Of a stretch of 64,000 nt of DNA, positions 24,420-35,534 are shown piece after piece (positions within the stretch are counted from its first letter, which is position 1; each line of letters begins with the position of its first letter). The DNA comes from Liolophura sinensis (lineage: Eukaryota; Mollusca; Polyplacophora; Chitonida; Chitonidae). The stretch covers positions 6,995,504 to 7,059,503 of the forward strand of contig NC_088298.1 of assembly GCF_032854445.1 (NCBI RefSeq), written 5' to 3'. The position numbers and the translations under genes are program-made. A model generated the notes under the pieces. That model saw only the letters and a program-made list of their open reading frames with translations, did no database searches and was not told the origin of the DNA.

Positions 24420-25130
24420 CTGTCTATCAACCCAATGATCGGTGGAATGATATAACGGTCACGTGTAATTCCAGCCCTTTAGTGTCCGCAAACAATGTAC
24501 CTGTCATCAGGATGAAACGACCGTAAGCAATTAGGTGGAATAAAACCTCCGGCATACTGCCATTACTTGAGTATTTTACAGCGTAGAATCCTTTTCCGCT
24601 TCCAGCCGGACATTTTTGGCAAACTGGAAATTGTTTGAACTTTTGGCAATATTGACTTTCATAATGAAAGCCAACCTGAAATAACATTGGTGTGTCTGTT
24701 TCCGACATATTCTCTCAAAAGCCCCATTGTTTTGGGCCAAAATACATAGTTTGAGGCTGAATTACACCGCGCTGAAAGTGAATAATGCGAGTAATGATTT
24801 ACACGATTACATAGTGTCTCTGATACAAGGATTAACTTGTTAATGGCATGACGTTCAGGGTTGTCGATGGTTTTCACCAAACAACAAATACCACATTATG
24901 GATGTTATTTGTGTTGGAACTGACCTTCCGTAGATTTTCTGACTTGGTCTGCTCTCTGTGGCGTCACCGTGACTGTTGTGGTGGTGTGGGAGAGGGGGTG
25001 ACATGAATGGTGCCGGTGACTAGGGTAAGCAATGGATCGCGGCTGACGGCGAGGTGCTGCTGGGCTAAAAGGGTTGTTTGTAAGAATTCGCCGTTTTCTG
25101 GGGGTTTTTCTCTCTCATTTTCTCCCTGTA
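24420..25130. other. No gene recognised
   Basis: Short frames at 24427-24880 on the minus strand have no recognisable domain. The stretch lies between two inverted repeat copies and may be part of a larger element. Confidence 0.4.
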
Positions 25131-25440
25131 AACGCGTTATCGGACCGGTCGCGCGGGTGTTATTCGTATTGACCGTACTGTCAGGATAACATTGCCTGGG
25201 CAAAAAACAAGCACAATGGCTAATTGCTATTACATAGCTTGACATCAAACAGCCTCGTCGTGTGCGGCGTGATCTGATTAACCACGCCGAGGCCTGGCAT
25301 TACAGGCCTCAAATCGAATAACGCGTTAATATTAACATAATATTGCTTTAAATCCAATTGTAAGTGTCGAGATTTCATCAGATGACTTCCTGATAATTCA
25401 TTATGCACTTCTCGTGACCGAGTTATGAAAAGTAAACACC
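25130..25440 (-). repeat. Dispersed element family 1, inverted copy B
   Basis: Nearly the same sequence as 19745-20040, for example TTCGTATTGACCGTACTGTC near 25162 and GGCCTCAAATCGAATAACGC near 25306. These two inverted copies resemble each other more than they resemble the two left-hand copies, which suggests they are the younger pair. Confidence 0.65.
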
Positions 25441-25559
25441 GATGTAAATGTGCAAGGTGATCCTTGTAATAGGGGTCGCTATTTTTCAGATGATTTGCCA
25501 ATAATTCATGTGTTTTTTTCTGACCGAATTATGAAAACAAACAACAGTGTATTCAGGTA

Positions 25560-26120
25560 TCCGTCTAGAAAGCCATAGGTATTATTATGCTGATAGTTAG
25601 ATTTGGTAAAACTATAGTATTGAGAAAATAAATAAATATCTACTTAATTACTTGTTAATTTATTTCTAGTTATATAGGCCAAATGCTTTTGTTCAATTCA
25701 ATAAGAGGGACACTGCATACTTGATTAAATTACCATTTTAGTATTCGAATGATTAAGTACACTTCATTGTCATATTCAATGAAAGTACCCATGATTGGAT
25801 AAGCCTACTTAATCAATACGTTCTTGAATGAGATTTTACACACTTGTTTTTTTTTTCAGTAAGCTGAAGAACAGGTTGATTAATAAATAACTTTGTTTTA
25901 GAGAAAAGTTTCCAATCTTTATATGTCTAAATATCTATATCTATATATGTGATGTCATGTCTGGTGACATGTCTGGTATCATCGGCGTGGCGTATCAGTG
26001 AGACGTTTACGTAATACAAAGGTACACTTTGAGGAAAAAGGAAAACATAACAGCTTAAACATAAATATTGTGTGTTCAGTTTACACGGCGTCATCGTTCC
26101 ATTCCATCTTTCCATCTTTG
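25560..26120. other. AT-rich stretch, nothing recognised
   Basis: Low complexity with poly-T; no repeat landmarks. Confidence 0.4.
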
Positions 26121-26124
26121 CCGT

Positions 26125-27270
26125 TTCCATAAAAATAAAACTTTGCCGTGCTTTTATTTTATGCTACTTTTCAATAATGCACATATGAGTGTTTTTATAA
26201 CTTTCGCATTGTTTCTATTTTTATCTCTTTGTGTTTAAATTTTTTCACATCAAATATCCGTTTTCGGGATTGTTTTTTATTACATCCTGGAAATGCCATC
26301 TGTGTCGAGTTCTCAACTTTAAGTGTCCCATTCTCACTGCGGAAAATTATTCCAAGAAAATGGAGAGATTATTTGTTTAAATCCAAACCATACTGTTTTC
26401 TACTTAGCCTCAAAGTATAACATTCAATATAAAATAGGTATCCTTACTACGGCACACACGAGATGCCTGTTTCATCTCCGCCTTTTACACCTAATTCTGC
26501 TAAAGCCATTGTGCTGTGGGACCTGTAAATTGCTTCTCTTCAAATATTTACATGAACATTTATTTAGAATAAAACCCTAAATGTTGTTGACAACAGGCAT
26601 ACTGTCGTAACAGCTCTATTGTTAGTTTCTATGCTGTGGGAAAGGTAAGTAAAGCCTAAAAAAGAAAATGCATATATTTGCCGCCTTTGAGGAAATCCAG
26701 GGAAATTTAGTAGATTGTTAGCTGTATTATCTCCATCGAAAATGCGCACAGAGAGACCAAGTAGGCCACATCAAAGTGTGTTGGAGATTACAAACGACAC
26801 ATCCACAGACAATGTCGCCGAGATAACCAGAAAGACAACCGGTTCAAGCCAATTTAATTTTTCTGGCTGCCTTCATGGTGAGACACGACTTAGCTATATC
26901 CAGTTGAAAGTGATTCTTCTTTCTACCGTTTTTATAAATTAGGGCGTTACTACAATATATCCACAAAGTCAGGGACATTGTGCTAGGGGTAATTACGTTT
27001 ACGTGTAAGAACAATATACCCTGAGGGCAACCTTAACAACCATAATGTATACTTGGAAATACTGAGAAATACGTTTATTACCTCATGGCAAAAAGAGGGA
27101 CGACTCCATATTAACTAATCGTGTGTTCCCTCCATCGCGTGCATTAACATATATATATAGATATATATATATATATATAAACCATGACTGACACAGTTTA
27201 TATAAAAAATACTTTCGGTCTGAAAGTGCATTTACTGGCAGGCTTTACGGGTTATGCTGATATTTTTCCA
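26125..27270 (+). repeat. Dispersed element family 6, long copy
   Basis: The first half (26125-26640) is nearly the same as 30002-30525; the second half (26640-27270) matches 22555-23235. It is thus the only copy here that holds both modules. No open frame is conserved among copies. An (AT)-rich microsatellite lies inside at about 27147-27178, which the other 3'-half copy lacks. Confidence 0.8.
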
Positions 27271-27284
27271 CACTGGCTTTGTTT

Positions 27285-27940
27285 GATCAGGGCTGAGTTT
27301 GATCGAGGCTGAGTGTTTGCTCGGGGGTAACTGCTTGATTGGTGTGACGGCCGGAGTGACGGTTTAACTGGAGTGATTGTTTGACAGCATTGATTGTTTG
27401 ACTGGAGTGTCTGCTTGACTGAGCTGAATGTTTAACCAAGGTGACTATTAAACTGAAGTGACTGTTTGACTGAGATGAATGTTTGACCAAGGTGACTATT
27501 AAACTGAAGTGACTGTTTGGCTGAGGTGAATGTTTGACCAAGGTGACTATTGGACTGAAGTGACTGATTGATTGAGGTAACTGTTCGACTGAAGTGACTG
27601 TTGACATAGGTAACTTTTGACTGAGGTAACGGGTTAACTCAGGTAAGTGTTTGACTGAGGTAAATGTTTGAATGTGGTGACAGTTGATTGAAGTGACTGA
27701 TTGACTGAAGTGACTGTTTGTCAAGGGTGACTGTTTGTCAAGGGTGACTGTTTGTCAAGGGTGACTGTTTAACTGAAGTAACTAACTGGAGTATCTTTTT
27801 AACTGAAGTAACTCTTTGACTGGAGTAACTGTTTAACTGGAGTGACTGTTTAACTGGAGTGACTGTTTGACTGAAGTAACTGTTTGACTGGAGTGACTGT
27901 TCGATTGAGGTAACTATTTGACTGAAGTAACTTAGAATGT
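27285..27940. repeat. 17-bp minisatellite, about 38 degenerate units
   Basis: The unit is about GTGACTGTTTGACTGAA with many substitutions and indels; the most regular part is 27720-27910. It begins right after the family 6 long copy ends. Confidence 0.85.
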
Positions 27941-30000
27941 CAATTTGACTTTGTATACGTTCTCACCAGTAACGCGTGTAAAGCTGTAGAGGGAACTGGA
28001 TTAGAGTACTCAAGTTCTCCAGCAAAACATGGACAGTGGTGCTTTAATGCGAGTCTGCACTACGTTTTCATCTACAGTGTATGTAAAGGCGATCCTTTAA
28101 ACTGAGTTAGTTGTGTCTTTTCATCTGTGACATATGGATAACCGACATCCGAAAGGCAATAAATGATATGACACTAACCTTGCAGAGGACTATATCAATA
28201 TGTATTGAAATATAGCGAAATATCGACGTAAATGTCATCATTATCCGGAGTTACTTTATTATTGCGTTTAATAAAACACCTTTGTGACTATCTACAAAAA
28301 ACAGTGCAATTTGTTTGTTTTTTTTTCTTTTTGATTTTTCCAACCGACTAAAATGATATGATGGAAATGCATCTTTAAAACGCATTCGTGGAATTTATTC
28401 ATAGGTCAGTGTGTACAGTATATGCATTTTGACTAATGAAATCTACCAATCTCTGTGTCCGAAGTGGCAAACACTTTATGTGACGTCACTGGTGCCATTT
28501 TGGTTAGAAAAGGCCAGCGTGGAATCAACAAACCGCTTTAGTACCCATACTATAGATACGCATTATATTTAGCCTTTAAGTGGCGCTAATGCTACCAGTT
28601 ACATAATTTCAGGTCTGTTTAACATGCATATCGGTATTTTTATGTACACATACTTGTTTTACGTCAAAGTGTTGCTGCCACTGAAATGTCCCGCGGGAGA
28701 CACCAGGCATGGCACCCCACCCACGCAGTCACATTATACTGACTGATCAGTTTTATATGCTCTAGATCGGTTTTATGGGCTCTGTGTTTTTACAACCTGG
28801 TCAAGGTTTTGAACATTCTTAAGATTTGGTAAAGGTATCGACTAGTTTCGTACCGTAGTTCATATAGTGTACCAATGCCTTCATTGATTAGATAAGTGAC
28901 TTTACTGTACAATGGAATCCGGGTTCTTTGACCCTGCACTATCAACCCTTAATTTGGAAATCGGTTGTGACCAGTCTGTAAAACCGAGGTATACCAACAT
29001 GGCACTTAGAGCCATTCCATTGACAGGCGCACTTACGGAAAAAATACATCACTTTTTCATTACAAACTTTCGGATGACGTGCAATCAGCCAAAATTTCTG
29101 TGCTTGAGGAAAATTGTATCGTTATCTCTACATATAAGTCGAAGTTAAGAATCCACCTTGTTTATCACTGGTATGCATAGATAAAATGACTCCATTATAG
29201 GCTGCATTAATGGATATTTTACATTAAATAGATAACGTATCCGTGCACAGAGGCATCTTTGTTCCCACTTGTATCGTTTCATGCAATATAATTTGATTCT
29301 AGACAATCATGAGGATCGATAAAAGCCAATGAAACTAAAATCGGAATAGTCTGCCTGTTTAAAGTATGGCTGCCATCTTGTGAACATTTCCATAACTGGT
29401 TGTTTTGAATGAAATTTTCCATGAACTAATATTACTTGTTATTCGCGCATCATGCACGTTTTAAAAATGTCCGGCATGTGTACATTTGATTCCATTAATA
29501 AACTAATTAAATGTTGAAGTGCTTTTGAATATAATTCATGTTGTCAAGGGAAATATTAGTTTGTAGTTTATTAATGTACAACTCGTGATGAATGTCATTA
29601 TCAGCGTACTTAATGAATCGTTCGATTATTGTCAAAAGTGTTCTTATTTTTGTCCATCGTTTGGAATGTCTGGTTCACAGTAATAAGATCTCTTCATGAA
29701 TTCCTGATGATTCCATTTGAACACTTCCTGAAGAGGTGATAAGATACCGTTATTCATAGTGCTCCATAGTGAATTAAACAGCCAGAAGAAAGAAAACCCC
29801 ACATTTTGTATTAACACAACTTGGAAATAACCTGTCTCAGGACGTGTCGAACGGGATTTATTTGAGGAGATACTCCCGTAAAGTAAAAGGCGAAACAGTT
29901 GTCTGAATCGCGTTGTCTTACAAAAGGCTATTTTATTGCGTTTGCATGCTGGGAAATTTAATATTCCGTATCATAATATTGATTCTATCTTTTCCCGTTT
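27940..30000. other. About 2 kb, mostly unique
   Basis: Apart from the SINE-2 fragment near 28670 I see no gene or repeat. A 78-codon frame at 28912 has no domain. Confidence 0.4.
28670..28760 (+). mobile_element. SINE-2 central-segment fragment
   Basis: GTTGCTGCCACTGAAATGTC, GAGACACCAGGCATGGCACC and the CACCCACGCAGTCACATTAT block match the centre of the copy at 50635-51112. Confidence 0.6.
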
Positions 30001-30001
30001 C

Positions 30002-30525
30002 CAGAAAAATAAAACTTCGCCTTGCCTTTATTTTATGCTACTTTTCAATAATGCACATATGAGTGTTTTTATAACTTTGCATTGTTTCTATTTTTATCTT
30101 TTTGTGTTTAAATTTTTACAAACAAAATATTATTTTTCTGGAAATTTTTAATACATCCTGGACATGCAGTGTTTGTAAAATGCCATCTGCGTCGAGTTTT
30201 CAACTTTAAGTGTCCCATTCTCATTGTTGAAAATTATTCCACGAAAATGGAAAGATTATTTGTTTAAATCCAAACCATACTGTTTTCTACTTAGCCTCAA
30301 AGTATAACATTCAATATAAAATAGGTATCCTTACTACGACACACACGAGATGCCTGTCTCATCTCCGCCTTTACACCTAATTCTGCTAAAGCCATTGTGC
30401 TGTGGGACCTGTAAATTGCTTCTCTTCAAATATTTACATGAACATTTATTTAGAATAAAACCCTAAATGTTGTTGACAACAAGCATACTGTCGTAACTGC
30501 TCTGTTGTTAGTTTCTATGCTGTGG
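30002..30525 (+). repeat. Dispersed element family 6, 5'-half copy
   Basis: Close direct copy of 26125-26640 (for example ATTTTATGCTACTTTTCAAT, AAAATAGGTATCCTTACTAC, TGTTGTTGACAACA with one change). It breaks off at TGCTGTGG, a few bases before a full SINE-1 at 30533. Confidence 0.85.
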
Positions 30526-30532
30526 TGTAGAG

Positions 30533-30800
30533 GGGCCCCGTGGCTCAGTCGGTTAGCGCGCTAGCGCAGCGTAATGACCCAGGAGCCCCTCACCAATGAG
30601 GTCGCTGTGAGTTCAAGTCCAGCTCATGCTGGCTTCTTCTCCGGCCGTAAGTGGGAAGGTCTGTTAGCAACCTATGGATGGTCGTTGGTTTCCCCCGGGC
30701 TGTGCCCGGTTTCCACCCACCATAATGCTGGCCGGCGTCGTATAAGTGAAATATTCTTGAGTACGACGTAAAACACCAATCAAATAAATAAATAAATAAA
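30533..30800 (+). mobile_element. SINE-1, full length
   Basis: The best copy in the window. It has a tRNA-like head with A-box-like TGGCTCAGTCGG (from 30540) and B-box GAGTTCAAGTCC (from 30608), the body TGGGAAGGTCTGTTAGCAAC, CACCATAATGCTGGCC, GTATAAGTGAAATATTCTTG, AGTACGACGTAAAACACC and an (AAAT)n tail. Confidence 0.95.
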
Positions 30801-30849
30801 TTTTTTATTTCCGAGCCTTTTTTAATTGTTTTAGTGTTACCGTTTATCC

Positions 30850-31765
30850 GCCACGGTGCTTTGGAGACTCTATGTTGTTACTGTTTACACATTTACAGAC
30901 CGTGGTGCTTGGAAGACTGTATGTTGTTACCATTTACACATTTACAGACCGTGGTGCTTGGGAGACTTTATGTTGTTACCATTTACACATTTACAGACCG
31001 TGGTGCTTGGGAGACTCTATGTTGTTACTGTTTACACATTTACAGACCGTGGTGCTTGGGAGACTATTTTGTTACTATTTACACATTTACAGACCGTTGT
31101 GCTTAGGAGACTGTCTGTTGTTACCGTTTACACATTTAGAGACCGTGGTGCTTGGGAGACTGTATGTTGTTACCATTTACACATTTACAGACCGTGGTGC
31201 TTAGGAGACTCTGTGTTGTCACTGTTTACACATTACAGACCGTTGTGCTTAGGAGACTGTCTGTTGTTACCATTTACACATTTACAGACCGTGGTGTTTG
31301 GGAGACTGTATGTTGTTACGGTTTACACATTTGCAGGTCGTGGTGCTTGAGAGACTGTATGTTGTTACTGTTTACACATTTACAGACCGTGGTTCTTGGG
31401 AGACTGTCTGTTGCTACCGTTTACACATTTAGAGACCGTGTTGCTTGGGAGACTGTATGTTGTTACCATTTACACATTTACAGACCGTGGTGCTTAGGAG
31501 ACTCTGTGTTGTCACTGTTTACACATTACAGACCGTTGTGCTTAGGAGACTGTCTGTTGTTACCATTTACACATTTAGAGACCGTGTTGCTTGGGAGACT
31601 GTATGTTGTTACCTGTTTACACATTTACAGGCCGTGGTGCTTGGGAGACTGTATGTTGTTACTATTTACACATTTACAGACCGTGGTTCTTGGGAGACTG
31701 TATGTTGTTACTATTTACACATTTACAGACCGTGATGCTTGGGAGACTGTATGTTGTTACTATTT
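30850..31765. repeat. 49-bp minisatellite, about 19 copies
   Basis: The unit is GACTGTATGTTGTTACCATT, TACACATTTACAGACCGTGG and TGCTTGGGA. Variants such as TACAG/TAGAG and TTGGGA/TTAGGA recur in blocks, which suggests multi-unit duplications. It starts about 50 bases past the SINE-1 tail and stops just before a second SINE tail near 31795. Confidence 0.95.
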
Positions 31766-31792
31766 AAGTTGTTCCAAGTGAACAATTTCTTT

Positions 31793-31830
31793 TTGAACGG
31801 CGCTAAACAATCAAATAAATAAATCAAAGT
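31793..31830 (+). mobile_element. SINE-type tail fragment
   Basis: ACGGCGCTAAACAATCAAAT and AAATAAATCAAA. Confidence 0.55.
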
Positions 31831-32550
31831 TAGACGAAACAAAGCCATGTCTGGGAATTACGAAATGAACCGCTTTGGTACCCTTCGTCAACGAATTAAT
31901 AGATGAGCTGACGGGGCCTGGAACAGAACTCGTTTTACAGTGGTTCCCTGCGTGATTTTAAAATTCTTTCCTTCAACAGAATTCTTGGTCAGACTAAAAT
32001 CCCAGGTCCACTGTGAACCAAACATCAGGATCCAATGCTTCGGAAGAATTGGGCTGTGCACTGTGCAATTTACCTCTTTGCGGGTCAATTTGCCACCATT
32101 TAAACCCCGGATATTCCTCGCCAGCGTTACAATCAGGCCATTGCCCTATTTACGTTAACACAGCACAAGCTTGACCTCACGCAAGTCTACTCTCTGAGAG
32201 AAAAATTCCAGAGACAACCCAAAGTGAGCCGATATACAGTGGTGCTGGTTATCATTATCTCCGTTCCTTGAAAACATAACACAAATAAAAGAATGTTCCC
32301 ATGAAGCAGAACAGCTTGACAGATATTGTTATTTGCACAACTGGACCATTTATTTTCAATCTTGGCACTTCTGTTTTTTACTTTCTTAAAATACATTAAA
32401 AAATCAAAAACACTTTTTTACGGAATTTGGTATAAATAATATCCAGAAATGCTTATTGCTCGTTTACTTCTCTTATGTCACTATAATAGTCTTTGTTCTA
32501 CCTGATATTCATTTTCAGCCTTTGGTAAAATTAACAGCATCCTATTAATA
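31830..32550. other. No gene or repeat recognised
   Basis: Frames of 66-72 codons lie on both strands and show no domain. Confidence 0.4.
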
Positions 32551-32750
32551 CTTCAGGGACCTCTCACCAGTGCGGTCGCTGTGAGTTCATTTCCAGCTCA
32601 TGCTCTCCAGTCAAGCTTGTTAAGGTGTTTCAGCAACCTGCCGATGGTTGTGTGATGCCCCATTTCTTACTACCATAATGCTGTCTGCCATGGTATAAGT
32701 GAAATATTCTTGAGTAAGACGTAAAGCTCTCATGAAATAAACAAATATCT
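32550..32750 (+). mobile_element. SINE-1, diverged copy without the first head bases
   Basis: ACCTCTCACCAGTGCGGTCG, CTGTGAGTTCATTTCCAGCT, ACCATAATGCTG and GTATAAGTGAAATATTCTTG. Confidence 0.8.
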
Positions 32751-33044
32751 TGCTATAAAGCAAGAAAAGGTATAAAATATGTTAGATACTCTTTAGTCGT
32801 AACTTTTAAACCGTTCGATATGTTTGACCTGGGGTATTTTTGACATGGCTAACGTTTTAAAAACCACAGTTTTCCTTAATTGCGGAAGTTAATGCTCAAC
32901 TTGGAGGAGTCAAAGTAAAAACATGTAATTCTGCTAAATTAAACCACTGTTGCTTAATTACTCCGTGGTAAAATTCAGTACTATAGGTCACCCTTGGTGT
33001 CTAATTCGACTAAATCATTGTTCACATCGCAGTTGATCGACCTT

Positions 33045-33182
33045 TGACTAGTGCCGTGGCAGGTTCCAATCCAGCTGTCACTCGTACGGCTCTCTCAGTA
33101 CTTTGTTTCCAAAGCTCATAAACGCAATAAGCTGGCATCAATGAAAGACTGTTAAACGCGAATCAAATAAATAAATGAAAAA
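33045..33182 (+). mobile_element. SINE-1-like, strongly diverged
   Basis: CAGGTTCCAATCCAGCTGTC, CATAAACGCAATAAGCTGGC and AATCAAATAAATAAATG keep the order of the B-box region, the AATGCTGGC box and the tail. Confidence 0.45.
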
Positions 33183-33258
33183 GTACTAGACCATTTATTG
33201 CCAATGGTATCCCGAAATTGGCTCTATTACGTACAGATAACAAATGTTTTTTTAAGAA

Positions 33259-33516
33259 CACTCAGAAAATAATCTGTTAAGTTTAACTCAGTGACTGAGA
33301 GATGTCAGAACGTATTCTGTTATTATAACACTTACGTTACCATATTTATCAGAAAAGTCTAATACAATCTTCGTGTTAAATTAATAGAGTATCTATGCTA
33401 TATTTAACAGGATATTCTGATGGAATGACAATAATTTTCTGCAATAACAGAATACGTTGTAACTTCACTCGCACCACAGACTTTCTGCTAAATTTAACAA
33501 ATTATTATTTTAAAGT
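33259..33516. mobile_element. MITE family M1, intact-length copy
   Basis: The left end CACTCAGAAAATAATCTGTT and the right end, whose complement reads ACTTTAAAATAATAATTTG, are degenerate inverted repeats. The interior shares AACGTATTCTGTTATTATAA, ATATTTAACAGGATATTCTG and CACAGACTTTCTG with the copy at 34764-35159. Confidence 0.75.
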
Positions 33517-33519
33517 AAC

Positions 33520-34010
33520 CCAGAATGCTTGCAGTGTTTTCTCAAAAGCCCTTGTCTATTGAGAGAATTAGAGCACCATATCTGTTGAGAAAACATTAAT
33601 GTTGGCAATCCAGTGAAGGTGAGGTAGTGGGAGGGGGATGGCGAGAACGTGGTCTTAACATCTAGATCCTTCGGGCGTGCTGCGAAAGCCCTAGCCCAGA
33701 AAGGCCGAGCGGCTTTTGCTCTATCACGGAGCAATTTGACGGTTCGTCAGTCTCCTAGTTAATTTGATTACACCATCGGAGATTGACTACAGCTCCGTTG
33801 TCTTTTACCGGCGACCCAGATCCGTGCTACATGGCGGGTTAAAGCCAACTGTTGATCGATTATACCAATGGCTTTGTGTGGAAGACTCGTCCTAAGTCAA
33901 AAAGAACACCTGACATTTAAATATACATATATCTCAGTACTGCTTACTAAAATATACCCAATAGATAAGAGCGTGAAGGGTAAATCCGAAGCAGAGACGA
34001 CAGTGTGATA
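33520..34010. other. No gene recognised
   Basis: Plain sequence between two repeats. Confidence 0.4.
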
Positions 34011-34014
34011 ACTG

Positions 34015-34110
34015 GCAAACGATCCTCATCCAGTGAAAATACGGCCTCCTGTCAATTTATCTCAGTTAGGGTTTTATTATATGACCATTCATTTAAATGC
34101 TTGAGAAGTA
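34015..34110 (+). repeat. Solitary relative of the 88-bp minisatellite unit
   Basis: Contains ATCCAGTGAAAATACGGCCT, CAGTTAGGGTTTTATTATAT and a TTCATTTAAATGCTTGAGAA block in the same order as the unit at 9608. This shows that the unit exists as a dispersed sequence outside the array. Confidence 0.55.
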
Positions 34111-34763
34111 GCAACTTAGACACACCCTTACCTCCCCTGCACCATATAAAGGTCACACAAACAGGGTTGTGCTTTACTTTTTATTTCTTAATATACAGGC
34201 TATTCCGCGTTCGACTCGCTGATGCCCAAGCGGTTATCCCAGATGTGAAGAAGCCCGTGTTCATGACGTCATCGGTAATAGCTGCCAAAATAACTTAGCT
34301 ACGCAGAAGGTCCAAATGACAGCAGAATACAACGTTTTCTTCTGTGACCTTGCAGTGCGTGTGTACTTTATATATGTTTTATGATCATACATACACCGAT
34401 AATTGTGACGTGAATGCTATAAAAGGAAAAATGAGCTTTGGGCCGTCTTCATACTGGCGGGAAGAAGTTTTACGAGTTCGCCATTAGAAAGGATCACTAA
34501 TCTGGGCCTGGATGACGTCATTTCCGAAACATTTCGACCATAGATTGAAAATATGCATAAAATAGAGGTGTTATTAAGAGGTGTAATATATATTCGTGGT
34601 GATATTTTGCAAACACACAACTGTATAAAGTTGACGATAAGGAATACAGTTAGACTCTTCACGTCAAAACACACGAATTCAGTGCTACTGTTTTACATGA
34701 GTGAATCTCGTTTGGATGCATTTCTATTACAGTATGTTGAAAGTTAAGCCAGGCTTAAATCTA

Positions 34764-35159
34764 CACTCCAAAAAATAATCAGTTAATTTTAATAGACATT
34801 CTTTTGTCTGATTTAATCTAGAATGTATTCTGTCTTTCTAACATAATACCGTGTCATATTCAACATAATATCCTGTTAGTCTAATAGAATCTTTGTATTG
34901 AGTTCAAACCTGCAGATGGTCGTGGGTTTCCCCCGAGGCTTTGCCCAGTTTCCTCCCACCATAATGCTGGCCGCCTTCGTGTAAGTGAAATATTCTTGAT
35001 TACGGCGTAAAACACCAATCAAATAAATAAATAAATATTGAGTTGATTGAACATGTGTGTTACATTTAACAGAACAATCTGCTGCAATAGCAGAATACAG
35101 TCTAGCATCACTCAGACAACAGACTTTCTGTTAAAATTAACATATTAATTTTTTGAGTG
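34764..35159. mobile_element. MITE family M1 copy, TA target duplication, SINE inserted inside
   Basis: The left end CACTCCAAAAAATAATCAGT continues TTAATTTTAA; the complement of the right end is CACTCAAAAAATTAATATGT continuing TTAATTTTAACAG. So the inverted repeats are about 30 bp. TA flanks both ends (34762-34763, 35160-35161), as for Tc1/mariner-type MITEs. Without the nested SINE the element is about 256 bp, the same size as the copy at 33259. Confidence 0.85.
34905..35035 (+). mobile_element. SINE-1, 5' truncated, with 9-bp target site duplication
   Basis: ACCTGCAGATGGTCGTGGGT to the (AAAT)n tail. Flanked by TATTGAGTT at 34896-34904 and 35036-35044. A clean L1-style insertion that postdates the MITE. 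Confidence 0.9.
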
Positions 35160-35439
35160 TAAAAACTACTTTTATCGTTATTCCATCTAATGAGACTTTA
35201 GCTCAGACTAAAATTAATACTGGGCTTAACTGCTGATACAACTTTAAATAACTGGGACCAAACTCCTCAGATATAGTGTCCATACATTTGACCGATTTAA
35301 CTTTGACAAGTTGTCCGTATGTCGTTTTATTCATCAGATGTCTAACTCCTTTTGATAATTGTTTCTTTTTTTTCTAATTACAAACATTGACTCTCAGAGA
35401 TCGTAGCTCATTTATATAGGATGGCCTCTGTATTTTAAA

Positions 35440-35532
35440 TTTATTTATTTATTTGATTGGTGGTTTACGCCGTAGTCAAGAATATTTTACTTATACGACG
35501 ACGAACAGTATTATGGTGGGAGGAAACCGCAA
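35440..35532 (-). mobile_element. SINE-1 3' fragment
   Basis: TTTATTTATTTATTTGATTG, TACGCCGTAGTCAAGAATAT, TTATACGACGACGAACAG and TATTATGGTGGGAGG. Confidence 0.85.
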
Positions 35533-35534
35533 TT

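Noticed and set aside
27287-27724. 145-codon minus-strand frame rich in Ser, Val, Thr and His
   Set aside because: Translation of the 17-bp minisatellite.
30540-30620. tRNA-like sequence with A and B boxes considered as a tRNA gene
   Set aside because: It does not fold to a full cloverleaf by eye and continues into the SINE body; the same head recurs in other SINE copies.
30834-31781. Overlapping plus-strand frames up to 209 codons with a Leu/Tyr/Thr-rich repeat
   Set aside because: Product of the 49-bp minisatellite; several frames are open at once and none has a start context or a domain.
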